DNA of 64,000 bases from Cymodocea nodosa (Eukaryota; Streptophyta; Magnoliopsida; Alismatales; Cymodoceaceae). Below are positions 49,301-61,178 of the stretch, in pieces. The position numbers were made by a program, and so were the translations under genes. The notes beneath the pieces were generated by a model. The model did no database searches. It was not told where the DNA came from and was given only the letters and a program-made list of their open reading frames with translations. Location: positions 1,880,001 to 1,944,000 of the forward strand of contig CM072336.1 in assembly GCA_036874045.1 (NCBI GenBank), read 5' to 3'. Positions within the stretch are counted from its first letter, which is position 1, and every line of letters starts with the position of its first letter.

Positions 49301-49332
49301 AGGATATCGTCGCTTACCAGCATGGCCGACAT
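40318..49332 (-). CDS. CCT7: T-complex protein 1 subunit eta (CCT7), 14 exons
   Basis: Eta subunit of the cytosolic group II chaperonin CCT/TRiC, which folds actin, tubulin and many other proteins. Exons in transcript order: 49332-49318, 49218-48958, 47870-47745, 47652-47449, 42634-42465, 42392-42257, 42192-42076, 41883-41764, 41661-41563, 41481-41392, 41281-41200, 41121-41033, 40946-40872 and 40419-40318. All are GT-AG, sum to 1686 bases in frame and give 561 residues, the usual eta length. Landmarks: [24 protein letters not shown] and NDGATIMK (nucleotide binding); [12 protein letters not shown] (phosphate loop); [42 protein letters not shown]; and a Gly/Arg-rich tail ending GMRRR. The first exon codes only MSAML. 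Intron 4 is 4.8 kb and contains a LINE relic. Site II-like and telo-box-like motifs occur just upstream (49350-49550), as expected for a housekeeping gene. Confidence 0.97.
43890..46700 (-). mobile_element. Decayed L1-type LINE inside CCT7 intron 4
   Basis: Minus-strand translation in shifting frames gives pieces of a plant L1 (RIL clade) ORF2 reverse transcriptase in the correct order: [13 protein letters not shown] (46391-46440), [10 protein letters not shown] and [17 protein letters not shown] (46180-46295), [11 protein letters not shown] with HLRCGLGFR (45255-45330), [11 protein letters not shown] (44905-44960) and [20 protein letters not shown] (44572-44633). Canonical forms are APGPDGF, LLNSIYKII..., Q.AFVKGRQI..., F.VLVNGSP.G.F....GLRQGDPLS, LPF.YLGLPLG and GGLGLR. 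Many stops and frameshifts are present. The upstream endonuclease domain was not found, consistent with 5' truncation. A T-rich 3' tail on the minus strand appears to end near 43890. The element lies in the same orientation as CCT7. Boundaries are approximate. Confidence 0.85.
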
Positions 49333-51184
49333 TGAAAACTAAAAGTGTGGATGTCTGCGAGGAGGTTAGGGTTAGGATGGTGGGAAGGAAGGGCTCGGCT
49401 GTCAAGGGTTTAAGTGTGGGAAATCCCTGCAGAAGACGAACGACTGAAGGGTGGAGCGATGGAATTATTCTCGTTTTGATCTGATGTCGTTCGCTTAGGG
49501 CATCCGGACGGGCCGAAGACGTTTCCCTAGAAACCCAAAGCCCATGTTATCACGGTTTTTGACCAAAAAAAAAATAAAGTAAATTTTTTTAAAAATGATA
49601 AATAAAGAAAAATAATTTCATTTCTATCATTTTCTTACCGTTTATATTTGTAAGAAAAAGTAATAAAATTTTAATTTTAATTATTTATATATTTGAAATA
49701 AAAAATTTAACTTAGATATTAATGTGAGTATCATAATTAATGTATCAATTATAAATTATAAAATTTATAATATCCAAAAATAAGGTTGTTTGTAATCTTA
49801 ATTAATAAAAATTCAAAATAATCTAGATATTAATGATCATACATACATATAAGGTTTAGATATAATTCAATTAACTCTTTTGTGTGGTACAATTAATGAA
49901 TTGACATATAATCGAAACATTAAGATCGAGGTGAGTGATGTAAGGGAGGAAGATATGTCGAGATAAACAACAAAAAAAGGAGAGGTGAAATCAATGAAAA
50001 CAAGAAAATCACTTAAAAATGGACAATGCGAGAAAAAAGTGAAGATGTCGATATGTGATGCAAGAAGAAAAAGAACATCAAAGTAAATAATCTAGGCATG
50101 TAGTGTAAAGATATGATCGAAAATTATGTGCACTTACAAATACAATTTTCATCCAAATTAGAGGAGGAGAGGGTGGGAAATTAGCATAATTCTTCGTTTA
50201 TTCAACTATTTTAGAAATAAAATAAAATTATTCAAAGTAATCTTTAACGGAATTGCTGATGCGTCTCAGGAGTTCTGAGTTCATCGAAAGGTTTCCCATG
50301 TGTTGACATCACCATAGAACATGAAAGAATCTTTTTTTGGGGCTAAGCAATAACGGCAAAAGTAGATATCAACTTATTAAGCTGGAATCAAATTTACAGG
50401 TCAGAAAAATTACAATTAGAAGGGCTCAAGATTATTAATCTAAGAGTCTTCTTGGCGAACTTGGATAAAACACCCCTTTGGTTGGAAACTATTAAAGCTA
50501 TCTATCTTAAAAACAAAAATTTAAACCCTTTCTTAACAAATCCACCGCCAATCTCTCGCTAGTTATAAAATTTATCCAGGAGCTTTACCCTTACATTAAA
50601 GCTATCTCGCTAGTTATGTTCCTTCCCATTTAATTTAAAGCTTTTTGCCTAAAGATCGTTGTCCCTATGATAACTTCTTAGGTCTTGCCTCTCTACCTCT
50701 TCAATTAAAATTAAGTTCTGTCATTTGCAAACTCTTCTTTGATAGATGATTCTTGCAATATTTTTACATTATCTGGATTAAAAAAGAAAATTAATTTTTG
50801 GATGGTAAACCTGAAACATCTGTACAATATATTCAATAAGATCACGGATTTAACTTCATTTTGGATATGTAATTAACTGGGATAATCATATTGCTAATCT
50901 TTTAAATACTTTAGATGACAGCAATCCGGTGGAAAATGCAATCATTCGCGCTCTCACTTCCACTGTTCACCTTTTCTTTCTTTTTTTCTGAGAGGTTTGT
51001 GTCTTCGATCTTAGAGAATATCGATGTACTGGAATTTAAATAGATTTGCGTGAAAATTTTGTACCAAATGCTGATCGCGGTTAGATTTAGAGTCAGACCC
51101 AAGATGGAATCGAAACAAGGTGGGTTCCTTACTTCCTTGATCTATGTGTACACAGACGAACCAGGAAATCCATCCGACAGAGCT
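49333..51184. other. Intergenic between CCT7 and GT61
   Basis: The 49333-49560 part is the CCT7 promoter/leader, with a TTAGGGTTAGG-like telo-box near 49365 and GGGCC/AGCCCA motifs near 49510-49545. From 49560 on it is AT-rich; 49590-49680 vaguely resembles the ends of the long-TIR element family but is too short to call. Otherwise I see nothing. Confidence 0.5.
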
Positions 51185-52862
51185 CTAACCACACGAACAC
51201 GAAGTACGTTGGCTTGCAGGCTCCATCTGCCCTCTCGCGGACGCCAGCTCAAGCTTGTGTTGCTTCATCTGGGCAAGCACTTTGCTCGCCCAATCCGCAA
51301 AGTGGGAGCGGTTGTGCCCGATCTGCCAGTTCTTGTAGTAGGTGAAGCACCGGGGGTCCGTCGCTGCGAACGGGCAAGGCGTCCCGCCGTCGGCGCCATC
51401 CCTCCACGCGCCCTCGTGCCGCATCCCCGACAAGTCCGCCATCCAGACGAACGCGTACTGACCCACCCCAGCCAGCTTAAGCCATCCCTTGGGGAAGAAT
51501 TCCATCACGCTGCCGTTCTTGTCCATGAATATCATGTTCGTCAGCTGCGCCCCGTGTTGCGAGACCAGCACGTCCGTCTCGCTCATCAACTTCACCTGCG
51601 TTGTTTGATCCATCGTCCAGTTATATGATGCCAATGGAGAATTAATTAACTATGTAAAGCTTCACGGCAGAGATTAATTGAATTGATTACTTCTAATTAA
51701 TCGTCGTTTGATTGGTTGATTCATAACAAACGCTCTCACCTGATCGCAGAAGGTCAGATTGTTGGGCCTCATCACCGTCATCCTGCAGCCATCGACGTTG
51801 TCGCACTGGTCCTTGAAAATCTCGATCACCGCCGAATCATTTCTGAACGATCTTGGCCCGACTCGGAGGAACAAGGTCAGCCGAACGACGCCAGGGGCGT
51901 TGGAAGCATCGCGGGCGGTGATGTTGCAGTACTCTCTGGCCCTGCACCTGATCATGTCGTACACCTCTCTCCTCTTCAACTTCGGCATCGCGCCTTCGTT
52001 GTGCCGGAACACGACAGCCTCCTTGAAGCACGTTGGCCCATTCCCACCGTTGTCGAGCCGTTCGATCTCGATCTTCCTCCCAAACGTAGTGTCGACGATG
52101 CTCTGGACCCATGTCCCCATTCTGGTCCTCAGCTCACCCCAGTGGAACAACACGAGCCTCGCCGGCACCGCACAGCCCTTGAACCTATGCCAACCCGCGA
52201 TGGGCACCACGGTCGACAGTCCGTGCCAGATGTTTCCGTAGTCGTAATACGTGTCCAACACGAACGTAAGGCCTCCAAGCAGCGTCGCTCCTTCCGGGAG
52301 GCTGTCCGGCCATGCCAACCCGTAGGCGTTTCTTGTGCCATTGGCTCTATCGTTGCCAGAGATGCACAGTAGCCGACACTTTGTGGATTCCGACGGGAAG
52401 CGTATGTACTCCGACGTGTTGCCGTCGATCGTGTCATCGAGGGAACTCATGAACCACGTGCGACCTGTCAAAATGACGAGAATGCCACTAATCACTGATC
52501 ACGCCTTGCGTTTATTCTCCACCAACCGTGACCATCAAGAACTCGACCTCACCTTCCCTGGGCTTGGCGGCAGAGCGCAGGTCCTTGAGGGGAAGGAAGG
52601 TCACCATGTCGCGCAGCCTCGACGTCGCGTTCTCGAGCCTCCGAGCGCAGTCCTCGTCGGCATCCCCGACGAAGTCAAGATTGGTGCCAATCAGCTGCTG
52701 CCGTCGTTGTCGGGACGAGCATGATGAGGAGGTACAGGTGGCGAGGGGAAGGGGAGCTTTTGCCGCTACGAACTGGCGGAGGATCAAGACGGTGATGAAC
52801 GACGCAAGGAGGAACAGGAGGAGAAGAAGGTGACTTGCAGTGGCGCGGAAGCCCTTTTCCAT
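51185..52862 (-). CDS. GT61 family glycosyltransferase, Golgi type II membrane protein, 3 exons
   Basis: Glycosyltransferase family 61 (DUF563 domain) protein; relatives add xylose, arabinose or GlcNAc to xylan or glycoproteins in the Golgi. Exons in transcript order are 52862-52553, 52464-51740 and 51595-51185, all GT-AG, giving 481 residues. The start is the ATG at 52862; the frame extends two codons upstream without an ATG. Residues 1-8 are basic, and residues ~9-30 (LLLLLFLLASFITVLILRQF) form a signal anchor. The stem region includes the family-typical NLDFVGDADEDCARRLE and FLPLKDLR. The catalytic part has TWFMSSLDDT, LTFVLDTYYDYGNIWHGL, VLFHWGELRTRMG, CFKEAVVFRHNEGAM, LFLRVGPRSFRNDSAV, SQHGAQLTNMIFMDKNGSVM, EFFPKGWLKLAGVGQYAF and a C-terminal KNWQIGHNRSHF. 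The HGAQL motif is the GT61 hallmark. The acceptor is not predictable from the sequence. Confidence 0.93.
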
Positions 52863-54676
52863 CTCCAAGCTCTCTCGCCCTCTCTCTCAACAGATGTCGC
52901 GACCTGATCTTGTACCAAAACATGAAAGAAGAGAACGAAAGCTAATAAAAGGCGCCGTTGCTTGAGCTCTGGAAGTCAACAATCACGCTGGGCAGTGTCT
53001 TCATCCAAATTTAAAGATAAGATTATCTTTTGCTAGTGAACGTATGAGTATTGGACTGTGTATCCTCCACGAATCGGGAGAAACTAGTCTACCACTAGCT
53101 TTATTTATTACTATATATTATTATTATTATCTTCGGTCAAAGTTTGTTCGGTACACGATCACAACCGGGAGCCCTTCACATGTGCCACGCTTCTTCAACA
53201 CGGCAATCCAACTGGACGTGTGACTGGAGGAGGAGGAGTCACGGGAACATATTAAATCTTTCATTATCTTTTTTATCAGGAATTTGAATTTTTTTAAATT
53301 CAAGGTTGAAATTTAAAATATTTTACGAAAATTGAGTTCAAATTAAAAGCGACGTCAACGTAATTCAACATGCGAATGGTATTTTTGCAAAATAAAAAAG
53401 ACAATTAAACTGAACTCCAACTATCAAACCAGGAGAAAGAAATTAACGCGGCAAAAAAGAGAAAACAAAAAGAACACAAAGAACCAACACAAGATATCTA
53501 AAAATTCAAGTTAGGATAACAAAAGGAGAAAAATACATCCAAATAGGTGGTAGTTAGATAGGAGTAAAATTTAACAAGACTCCCTTTTTTTCCAGCGACA
53601 TCTGCCCACTTCTTAAGGGCCGTCAAATTAACGTTTAAACCGTTAACAACATTGTTAAAGCAATTAACACAACATTGAAATTTAGCAGTTTGTTAAGGTC
53701 CACCTTTTATTTAACTTTGAAATTTAGCAGCATGATCACGAATGTTAGTTCTATCTGTTTGATTATTTCGTAAGTAAGGTTTGACTTTAACTTGTTTGAC
53801 GTTGACTGATTCTAGAGTTGAACCAACCGATACTTTGACTCCGGTTGCATTGTACCAGTGTGAATTATGATTGATTTTCAATTATAACTAGATGATACGT
53901 AGGGTATGCAGCCATTAATTAATCAAGTGGCTTATCATGTCTTATATTCTAACTAATGGCATTTATCATTAATATAAAAGTTACGTGGTAAATATTGTAA
54001 TGAGTTTACATCCAAACTAATAATTGTTTGGTATTAATTGATTACTACTTGGTCAAACAGCTAGCGATTCAACGTTTGCCAACAATGTTCGGCTTGCCAG
54101 GTTGCATGTGTGTGATCGAATTCTATTCATTGTTCTTTAAACAACACATGTTTGATTTGATGAAAGTTTAGTTTGAATTTGTGTTATCATAAATTAAATT
54201 AATATATTTAGTAACCATTACTTTTTCAAAAAAAATGTACCCGTTGATGATAAGATTCCACCGAACGTACCATTCCAGCACGTGAGTATATTATCGCACA
54301 CCTCCCTCCTTTTTTTTTAAACATGTATATACATGGGCCTTTTACGAGTTTAAGGTCAGCTGTTTGGGGCCACAAGTGAGTTAATGCTGTTCATTAACCC
54401 AACAAGCTGTCATGGTCAAAGGGTTGATTAACAAGTTTCACATCTAGCGTAAGACTTAGCTAAGGCGTGTCATAACAATGCATAGTAGATTCTTGTTGAG
54501 TCCTTATTTTTGTAGTATTTTATATATTTAATAATGTAAAAGTACTACATAGAAAGGTCTTTTTAATGATTTTTGGAAAAATTAAGGATCATATAATTTT
54601 TAGAGATAATTAAAGAAAATTTATGTATATTTGGGAAAATATTGAAGATCATCGAAACATTAGGTTAACAATGAGG

Positions 54677-55513
54677 GTTTGTGCATGATAGAAAATTATG
54701 AAAAAAAATAGAAATGAAAGTAACAAAAAGTTAAGAGAAAATATAAAGTATTTGTGTGTAACATAAAGTAAATGAAAGTTTGATAAATTTTATATTACAA
54801 TTTTTTCAAAAAATATTTTCTTTGTATCTTTTTTCCTAACATAAGAGGTATGAAAGAGTTAGAAAATGACAATTCATCCTTATCATATGTTAAGCAAAAG
54901 TTTTTTTAAATTTTTTTTATGAATCATACATTATTATCATAAATTATAAAAATCACATTTAATCATTTTTTACTATAAAAATCATATTTTATCACTATAA
55001 ATCATAAAAATCATATTTTATTATATTTTATCTTAAAATTCATATTTTTATGATCATTAAAATCATATTTTATCACCATAAATCATAACAATCATATTTT
55101 ATCATCTTTTACCATACAAATCATATTTATCATAAAAATCATATTTTATCTTAAAAATCATTTTTTACCATCATGAATCACATTTTTAGATAAAAATTAT
55201 ATTTTATCATTATGAAAAAATTTATGAAATTACAAAAAGAAAAGTTGAAATAGTAATTACATCTAGATTAAAATAAAATGAGATATTCTATTACATATAT
55301 ATATAAAATAATCAGAAATACATATATATAAAATAAATATTTACTTCGAATCAACCAAATAAAGAGTTTGATTTAATTAAAATTTTTTTGTTACATTCTA
55401 TTACTTTTCATCAAATTCTATTATTTTCTAGACTATATACAAATATTTATATTTTCTATAACTTTCCAACACTTTCTTTTTGTGACTTTCCATTACTTTT
55501 TAAGTGTACAAAT
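54677..55513. mobile_element. MITE-like element, copy B (enlarged by an internal array)
   Basis: The left end gtttgtgcatgatagaaaat and the right end, read in reverse (atttgtacacttaaaaagta), form imperfect inverted repeats of the same family as copies A and C. The element is about 840 bases because it contains a degenerate tandem array of AATCATATTTTATCA-type units at about 54930-55210. Confidence 0.6.
54930..55210. repeat. Degenerate tandem array (AATCATATTTTATCA-like units)
   Basis: At least ten imperfect units built around aatcatattttatc and accataaatcat fill about 280 bases. The array lies inside MITE copy B and seems to be an internal expansion. Confidence 0.8.
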
Positions 55514-57327
55514 AGATCTTAGGTATGAATAACTAATTAGGCACGGTAAAACATAAATTTATACATTTTATTACATGTATTATTAACTCTTCGTAAATGT
55601 ATTTTACATGAATTGCATCTATTATCGTTTATAAGGGTATGCTGGAAATTCGTGTTTAAAAGAGTAATTTTACAAAGAGTTAGCACTTATATATTACGGA
55701 AGGATTTTTCCATGAATAGACTCTATGTGATTCATGTAGGAATTCAATGTTTTATTATCTAGAAAGGTTAAAATGATTAAAATATATTAAAAGAGTCATA
55801 TTCATGGTGAAATCAACCGTTTATTTTATACATGAAGATAGGAATTTATTTCACTAAGTGCACAATTTTATGCATATACATATTCTCATTTATTGAATTT
55901 AATCTCAAAATTTTTTTATTGGTATTATTGAAGAATACGTGTCAGATCTCAATTGTTAAGAGGATTTGATGTGTTAATTTAATTACAATTATACCTTTAT
56001 TTAATTTGAATTGAATATATTAGATAGATATTTTTGCAGGGAATTTCATGTAAATTACCCCCTAAATCCAAGTGTAAAATCCCTTCACCTGCAAATGCCC
56101 GAGTCAACTTTTTCCTGCGCCTCACTCACATCGGCCTCGCTTGTCTTCATTTGTTGAGCATGGTTTCAATTGACCAAGGAGTTTGATGTCGTTGAACAAA
56201 GGCTTGTCTCCTTGCTTTCTGTTCATAATACTATTTGTTCACTGAATTTTAATTTTTTATAGGATTTCATGAAGTTGCTTTTAACTATTTTGTGTTTTTT
56301 ATTTGTATAATTCAGTTGTTGCTTCCTTTGATACCAGTCATCCTTCACCTTTGCTATTAGTGAATGTTAGCTCTTCTGGGAAGGGAAGGATTCCAAGAGC
56401 TAATTTTCAATATTTTCGTATTTGTTCAAATCTTTATTTTCATTACAAATTAGATTGATTGAAATCATGTTGCATTTGACTAGAGCTTATGTTTAAAGTC
56501 AGAACATTATTTTTAAATCTTTGATGATCAAAGAATATTTACAGAAAAAGTGTTGGCACCATGACAACAACAAGCTTTAGATGTATACCGAATAATTGAT
56601 AATATATATATATATATATTTTAATTTATGATTTTTTTAATTATAGAATTTAACAAGTTAAAAAAATTATACAAGTCAACCGAGTTGACTAGTAAACCTA
56701 TTTGTATGAGAGAAATGCAGATTGGATTTACAAGCCATATATTTATAAAATGATTTCGATTCGACTTAGAGATCGACAAACTAAGCTGCAAATAAATTAG
56801 ATTTAAATCCAATTGGTTATGCTATTCTTACCTTCAAGTCATCTTGCGCCTTTTCTTACGATTGGCAAAGATGGCGTTCCAGTTCCCCATAGGAGTGTTT
56901 CAAGTCAACACCAAGGATTCGTGCTATTGATCTTACATGGCAAGATTATAATTCAATTCAAAATATCGTTGATAATTAGCAAATACGAACTTATTATTCA
57001 TTTGACCTTAATCTACCGAACTTATCATTAGTGAATGAGAATACAATGGAAAAAAATGGTACAAGGAATGGAACGAGGGTATACGGTGAGATAGCGTTGA
57101 TATATAAAAAAAAAACAACCAATTACAAATTTGTTTAAAAAAAGATGGTTTGACAAGCGTAAAGATATATTGACCCAGGACAGAAATTCTCGCAGAGCAT
57201 GGACAATAACAAATCCAACAAGCGCAGATGATGCGACCTCAATCCGAAATCAGAGAAGACAAAAAAATGAAAAAAGCAGAAGCATGCAAACCGGGAACAC
57301 CAACACAGGCCATCCAATTCCGTCCAT

Positions 57328-57618
57328 CTAGAACACGTATGCCGGCAGAACCAGCGCTCCGATACCGTAGGCCACCCAGCTCACGACAGGCGTGGAAGCA
57401 CCTTTTTTTCCTGTGCTACCATTCGGAGATGGCGTTGGCGGGGTCACTTTGGGTGAATTCGGCGGCGGGGGTTTCGGTGAATTCGGCGTCGGGGGTTCCG
57501 GTGAATTCGGCGTCGGGGGTTCCGGTGAATCCGCGGAATTCACGGCGACGAACGAGGTGAACAACAGCAACAAAAAGAAAACGAAGAAGCGAAGAGCGGT
57601 GGCGCGGGAGAGCCCCAT
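57328..57618 (-). CDS. Small secreted Pro-rich protein (AGP/extensin-like, probable GPI anchor)
   Basis: A single-exon gene of 96 residues. Residues 1-29 form a signal peptide (FFVFFLLLLFTSFVAVNSA). The mature part is four near-copies of an eight-residue unit PEPPTPNS, then Ser/Pro/Thr-rich sequence with an NGST glycosylation sequon. The protein ends in a hydrophobic tail VVSWVAYGIGALVLPAYVF after a small-residue stretch (GASTP), as in GPI-anchored arabinogalactan proteins. Repeated Pro next to Ser/Thr suggests hydroxyproline O-glycosylation, and the cell surface is the likely site. A TATA box lies 75 bases upstream on the same strand. I do not recognise a named orthologue; it may be a lineage-specific chimeric AGP. 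Confidence in a real gene is good because signal peptide, repeats, tail and TATA box agree. Confidence 0.8.
   Translation of the reverse strand: MGLSRATALRFFVFFLLLLFTSFVAVNSADSPEPPTPNSPEPPTPNSPKPPPPNSPKVTPPTPSPNGSTGKKGASTPVVSWVAYGIGALVLPAYVF
57452..57523. repeat. 24 bp in-frame coding minisatellite, three units
   Basis: Units start at 57452, 57476 and 57500, with a partial fourth at 57524. Units 2 and 3 are identical. On the minus strand each unit codes for eight residues of the Pro-rich domain, so copy number changes keep the frame. Confidence 0.92.
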
Positions 57619-57691
57619 CGCTTGGATCTTGCTCGGTGAATGGAAAGGATGGTATGTGGTGTGGACGGAAAGGGTCGGAGCTCCGGGCCAT

Positions 57692-57700
57692 CTTTATAGT
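57692..57700 (-). promoter_or_regulatory. TATA box of the Pro-rich protein gene
   Basis: On the minus strand the sequence reads ctataaaga about 75 bases before the ATG at 57618, so transcription would start near 57665. Confidence 0.6.
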
Positions 57701-60700
57701 GTCCGAGACTTCGTACGGCTCAACAGAAAACTATTTTTTAAAAAGTCAATATTAGTATTTTAATTTAAAATTTTTTATCGACGATAATCCACGGTAAGCG
57801 AACATTTCTCTTCCCCATTCCACTAAATAAATAGAGAATGTGTAACCATACAGATATATATGAAGCAGACACCTTTACCTAAATTAAATAATCATTTCCC
57901 ACTCATTTAAAAGTTTTAAAATTCTTCCACTGATTTTTTTTTTACCACAAATAATAAATAATATAAATTAGGTTAAATTTTAATACGTAATTGATTATAT
58001 TATATGCTATCTAATTACGTTATTATATTTAAATTCAAAAATAAAATAATAAAAAACATTCGGCACTTGTAGAAAAGAATCCTTTAAAATTGTGTTCCTT
58101 ACACAAGTACGACGAGCATGTTCACGCACATCGTAAAAAAATGAAATTTAAAAAATTAAGTTAAAAGGAAGAAAAGGGGAGATAAAGGAAAATGAGCATT
58201 ATGTTATTCGTAATTAAAGAATAAAAGAATATTTTGCGTTCCTTATGCAAGTCGGGTTTAAAATTATTGCTCTATACTGTTTTTAAAAAATTATGACTTA
58301 TAAGCGGTGATTATATTATACATTATTAAACGATAATTGTTGCGTCCCCCCGCAAACGTATCACGTATGAAAGGCGTGCCCTGCACGGACGTGAAAAATT
58401 AAAATTATAAAGACATGTTGCTTAAATGGAAGAAAACGATTGAGGGAAAAAAATGAAAATTAAATTAAGATGGTTCTAATTAGTCATCGATTACTAAAAT
58501 TATATATTTCTGCTATTATTGAAAGAATTTTTAATCTGGTGCACGGCTGCCCCTTGCCTTTCCATACCGTGTAAAATAAAAGTGCGTAGGAGATGGTAAG
58601 TTTTTTTTTTTGGTTGAACGTCATTAACCATAAATTATTCTTTTTAAGGGAGAACTAAATTAATTAATATTTTTCTGGTGATAGGTCATGAGCTGGGAGC
58701 TGATTGCTTCGCCACCACGCCTGGTCGTGACGGCCATGTTTAAGACGACGGCGACCCAATTGTCATTGGTTGTGTTCGGGTCCTCATTTTTCTAGCATAA
58801 AGATGTACTATAGGTTTATTATTGCAGGGAAAAGGTACGTAACATATTTTACGCCTATAGTATGTTGTTGTTATTATTATTACTACTACTTTTTAAAATT
58901 ATTCTCGTTATCTTGTTATACTCTCTTTTGCCCATGCTCTTCACTATTTTGGCATATATATATGTATACATATATATACATATACATAATTGATCGTCGC
59001 CATTCGGATATTTGTAAATATACCTATTTTGGTATTTTAAACTTGACAAGGGCTGAGTATATATTAATTATCTCATGGGGTTAGCATTTGACAGATAAAT
59101 GAGACAGACGTGTAGACAAATACGAAATGGCGATTGTACGCGCAACAAGTTTGATTTGGAACTCGGGTCATTAGAAATCAAATCCAACACCCACAGACTT
59201 GACCCTCAGACCGTGCTGCTATTCATGAGTAAAGCCTAACATTCATACATTTATAGACCCAAGGAGTATTATAATGTTTTAAAGAATGTATGACATTATA
59301 TTAATATATATGTTTGAACAAGAAAATGATGTTGATTTTCGTGATAATCGATGCCATGCACTGTACTCAACTGGGAGGAAAATATCAATTAATATTTTTA
59401 ACATATGAATTGCTTCCAAGAGTCAAGTAGATTTATTTATTCGTAATTATATTAATTTTACAGGTGATACATGTCAAAAATAACTGCTATTCAAAATTCT
59501 ATTGCTCATCTTGCATCATTGATGTTCTTCTTTGAAACCAAGGCAAGAAGGCCTACATTTGTCATCGTCACCGAAAGAGGATCGATCGTGCGTCGGGTGA
59601 GAAAATCATTCGATGCAGATGCAAAACCCGAATGAGGTAGACGATGATCAGGTGACTAGCACGTGAGAGGAGAAGGGAAAAGAGCAAGAAATTAAAAAAG
59701 GAAAGAAAGAGAAGAGAAAAAAAACACACACGAGTAAAAAAGAAAGAGAAATTATTCAAGTATTTTGAGTAGGAAAAATAGGGTTGTAGACGTTAATAGT
59801 TAAATATAATGTATGTCTTTATTTTCAGAGTTAAATATATCAACTAAAAATCTGTTTAATGGTAAATATTTTAGTTAAAATAAGTAAATATTATATTCAC
59901 GAAAGTTCTAACTAAAACATCATATCGATCGTTCCTTGCTTCAATCACCCATTACACATCCGTGTCATGTCGACAAATATGTGCAATCAGATTATATGAA
60001 CACAACCCAGGTTTACTGAAGAATGGTTCGACATGATTCACTCCAGGTGTATTCATGGTCTCTACTTACTTAAATACATTGAATCATTATATTGCCAGAG
60101 TAACATTTCGTGTCTAAATTAGTTTAGGCATATGTTATTATTTAGTCAAATATTAAGTTACTGGTGGTAATGATTAAACAAGTGAGTTGTCAAATTACCA
60201 CGATGAGTGAATCCTTTCTTTTATAAATATTTATTGTTTATAAATGTTAAGTTAATGTATCTATAAATATTGTTAATCCTACAACAAATATGTTTATTGT
60301 TTTTAGTGAATCACACGGAGAGAAAAGAGAGAGAACATGTTTCAAAGCTAAAGACAAGGCGAGTTTTATATCTGAGTCAGCAGTATTCGCTCGTTCGTTT
60401 GATTTTAATCGCTACATAAATTATACATCTAATTAGTTGAATATCAATACAACTATCGCATAGAGAAAATAAACTTTCGGTTAACTTATTCCTCATTTTG
60501 CATGTGAGGAAAACCAAGAGAAGACTATAAAAGGAAGATCAAGAATAAGGACAAATCTAATCGAGAGGAAAATAAAAGAGTAAGAAGGAGCAGCGTAAAC
60601 GTGTTGCCACAGCCAATGAATTATCTCAACTGAAGGCGCTTGATTTCAACAAATGCATATCAATTGAATACAAAACAAACACTTCAAGTCCACTTCTGGG

Positions 60701-60982
60701 CTCTTGTCTGATGATCGCGGCAATTGATTAATTTTGCCGATTTTTTAAGCTGACTATCGAAAGAGTCTTGCCATCTTTTTAAAGATGTCAAATAAGCTGG
60801 CTGGGCGTAGTTCGAGCAAGGTCGTGTTGAGCTCTATCGAGTCGATTAGATAAATAAATATTTTTGAAAGTTTATGTCAGAAATTTAAAATAAATTTGAA
60901 TCATGTATTTTATTTTTAAAATAAGATATTAAATATTAATAGTAATAAACGAACATAAATTAAATATAAGTACGTAAACTAT

Positions 60983-61021
<39 letters not shown>

Positions 61022-61178
61022 TAAAAATCATATTAATTTATGAGGTAAAATAAAATGTTCTAAAAATTTCAATATCTATACTAATAAAAATTTACTTTTT
61101 TTCTATAATGAGATAGATAAATCAAAATTAAGTAACGTTAGTTATGCATCCACAACCAATGAAAGGTACCAATAAATT
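57701..61178. other. AT-rich intergenic region
   Basis: No gene recognised. Contains TA/TG-rich low-complexity DNA around 58955-58990 and an (AT)n run at 60984-61018. The open frames at 58770-59084 and 59568-59759 are low complexity and unsupported. Confidence 0.5.
60984..61018. repeat. (AT)n microsatellite
   Basis: About seventeen AT units. Confidence 0.9.

Larger units (their letters stand above)
52863..57327. other. AT-rich intergenic region with MITE copy
   Basis: The GT61 promoter is followed by 4.4 kb without a gene. It holds MITE-like copy B at 54677-55513 with an internal short-unit array, and an AT microsatellite at about 56600-56620. The rest is AT-rich unique-looking DNA. No open frame here resembles a protein family. 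Confidence 0.5.

Noticed and set aside
49590-49760. Possible fifth copy of the long-TIR element
   Set aside because: Only a short AT-rich resemblance to the element ends; no interior alignment.
51050-52833. Plus-strand open frames of 100-218 codons
   Set aside because: Antisense shadows of the GC-rich GT61 gene.
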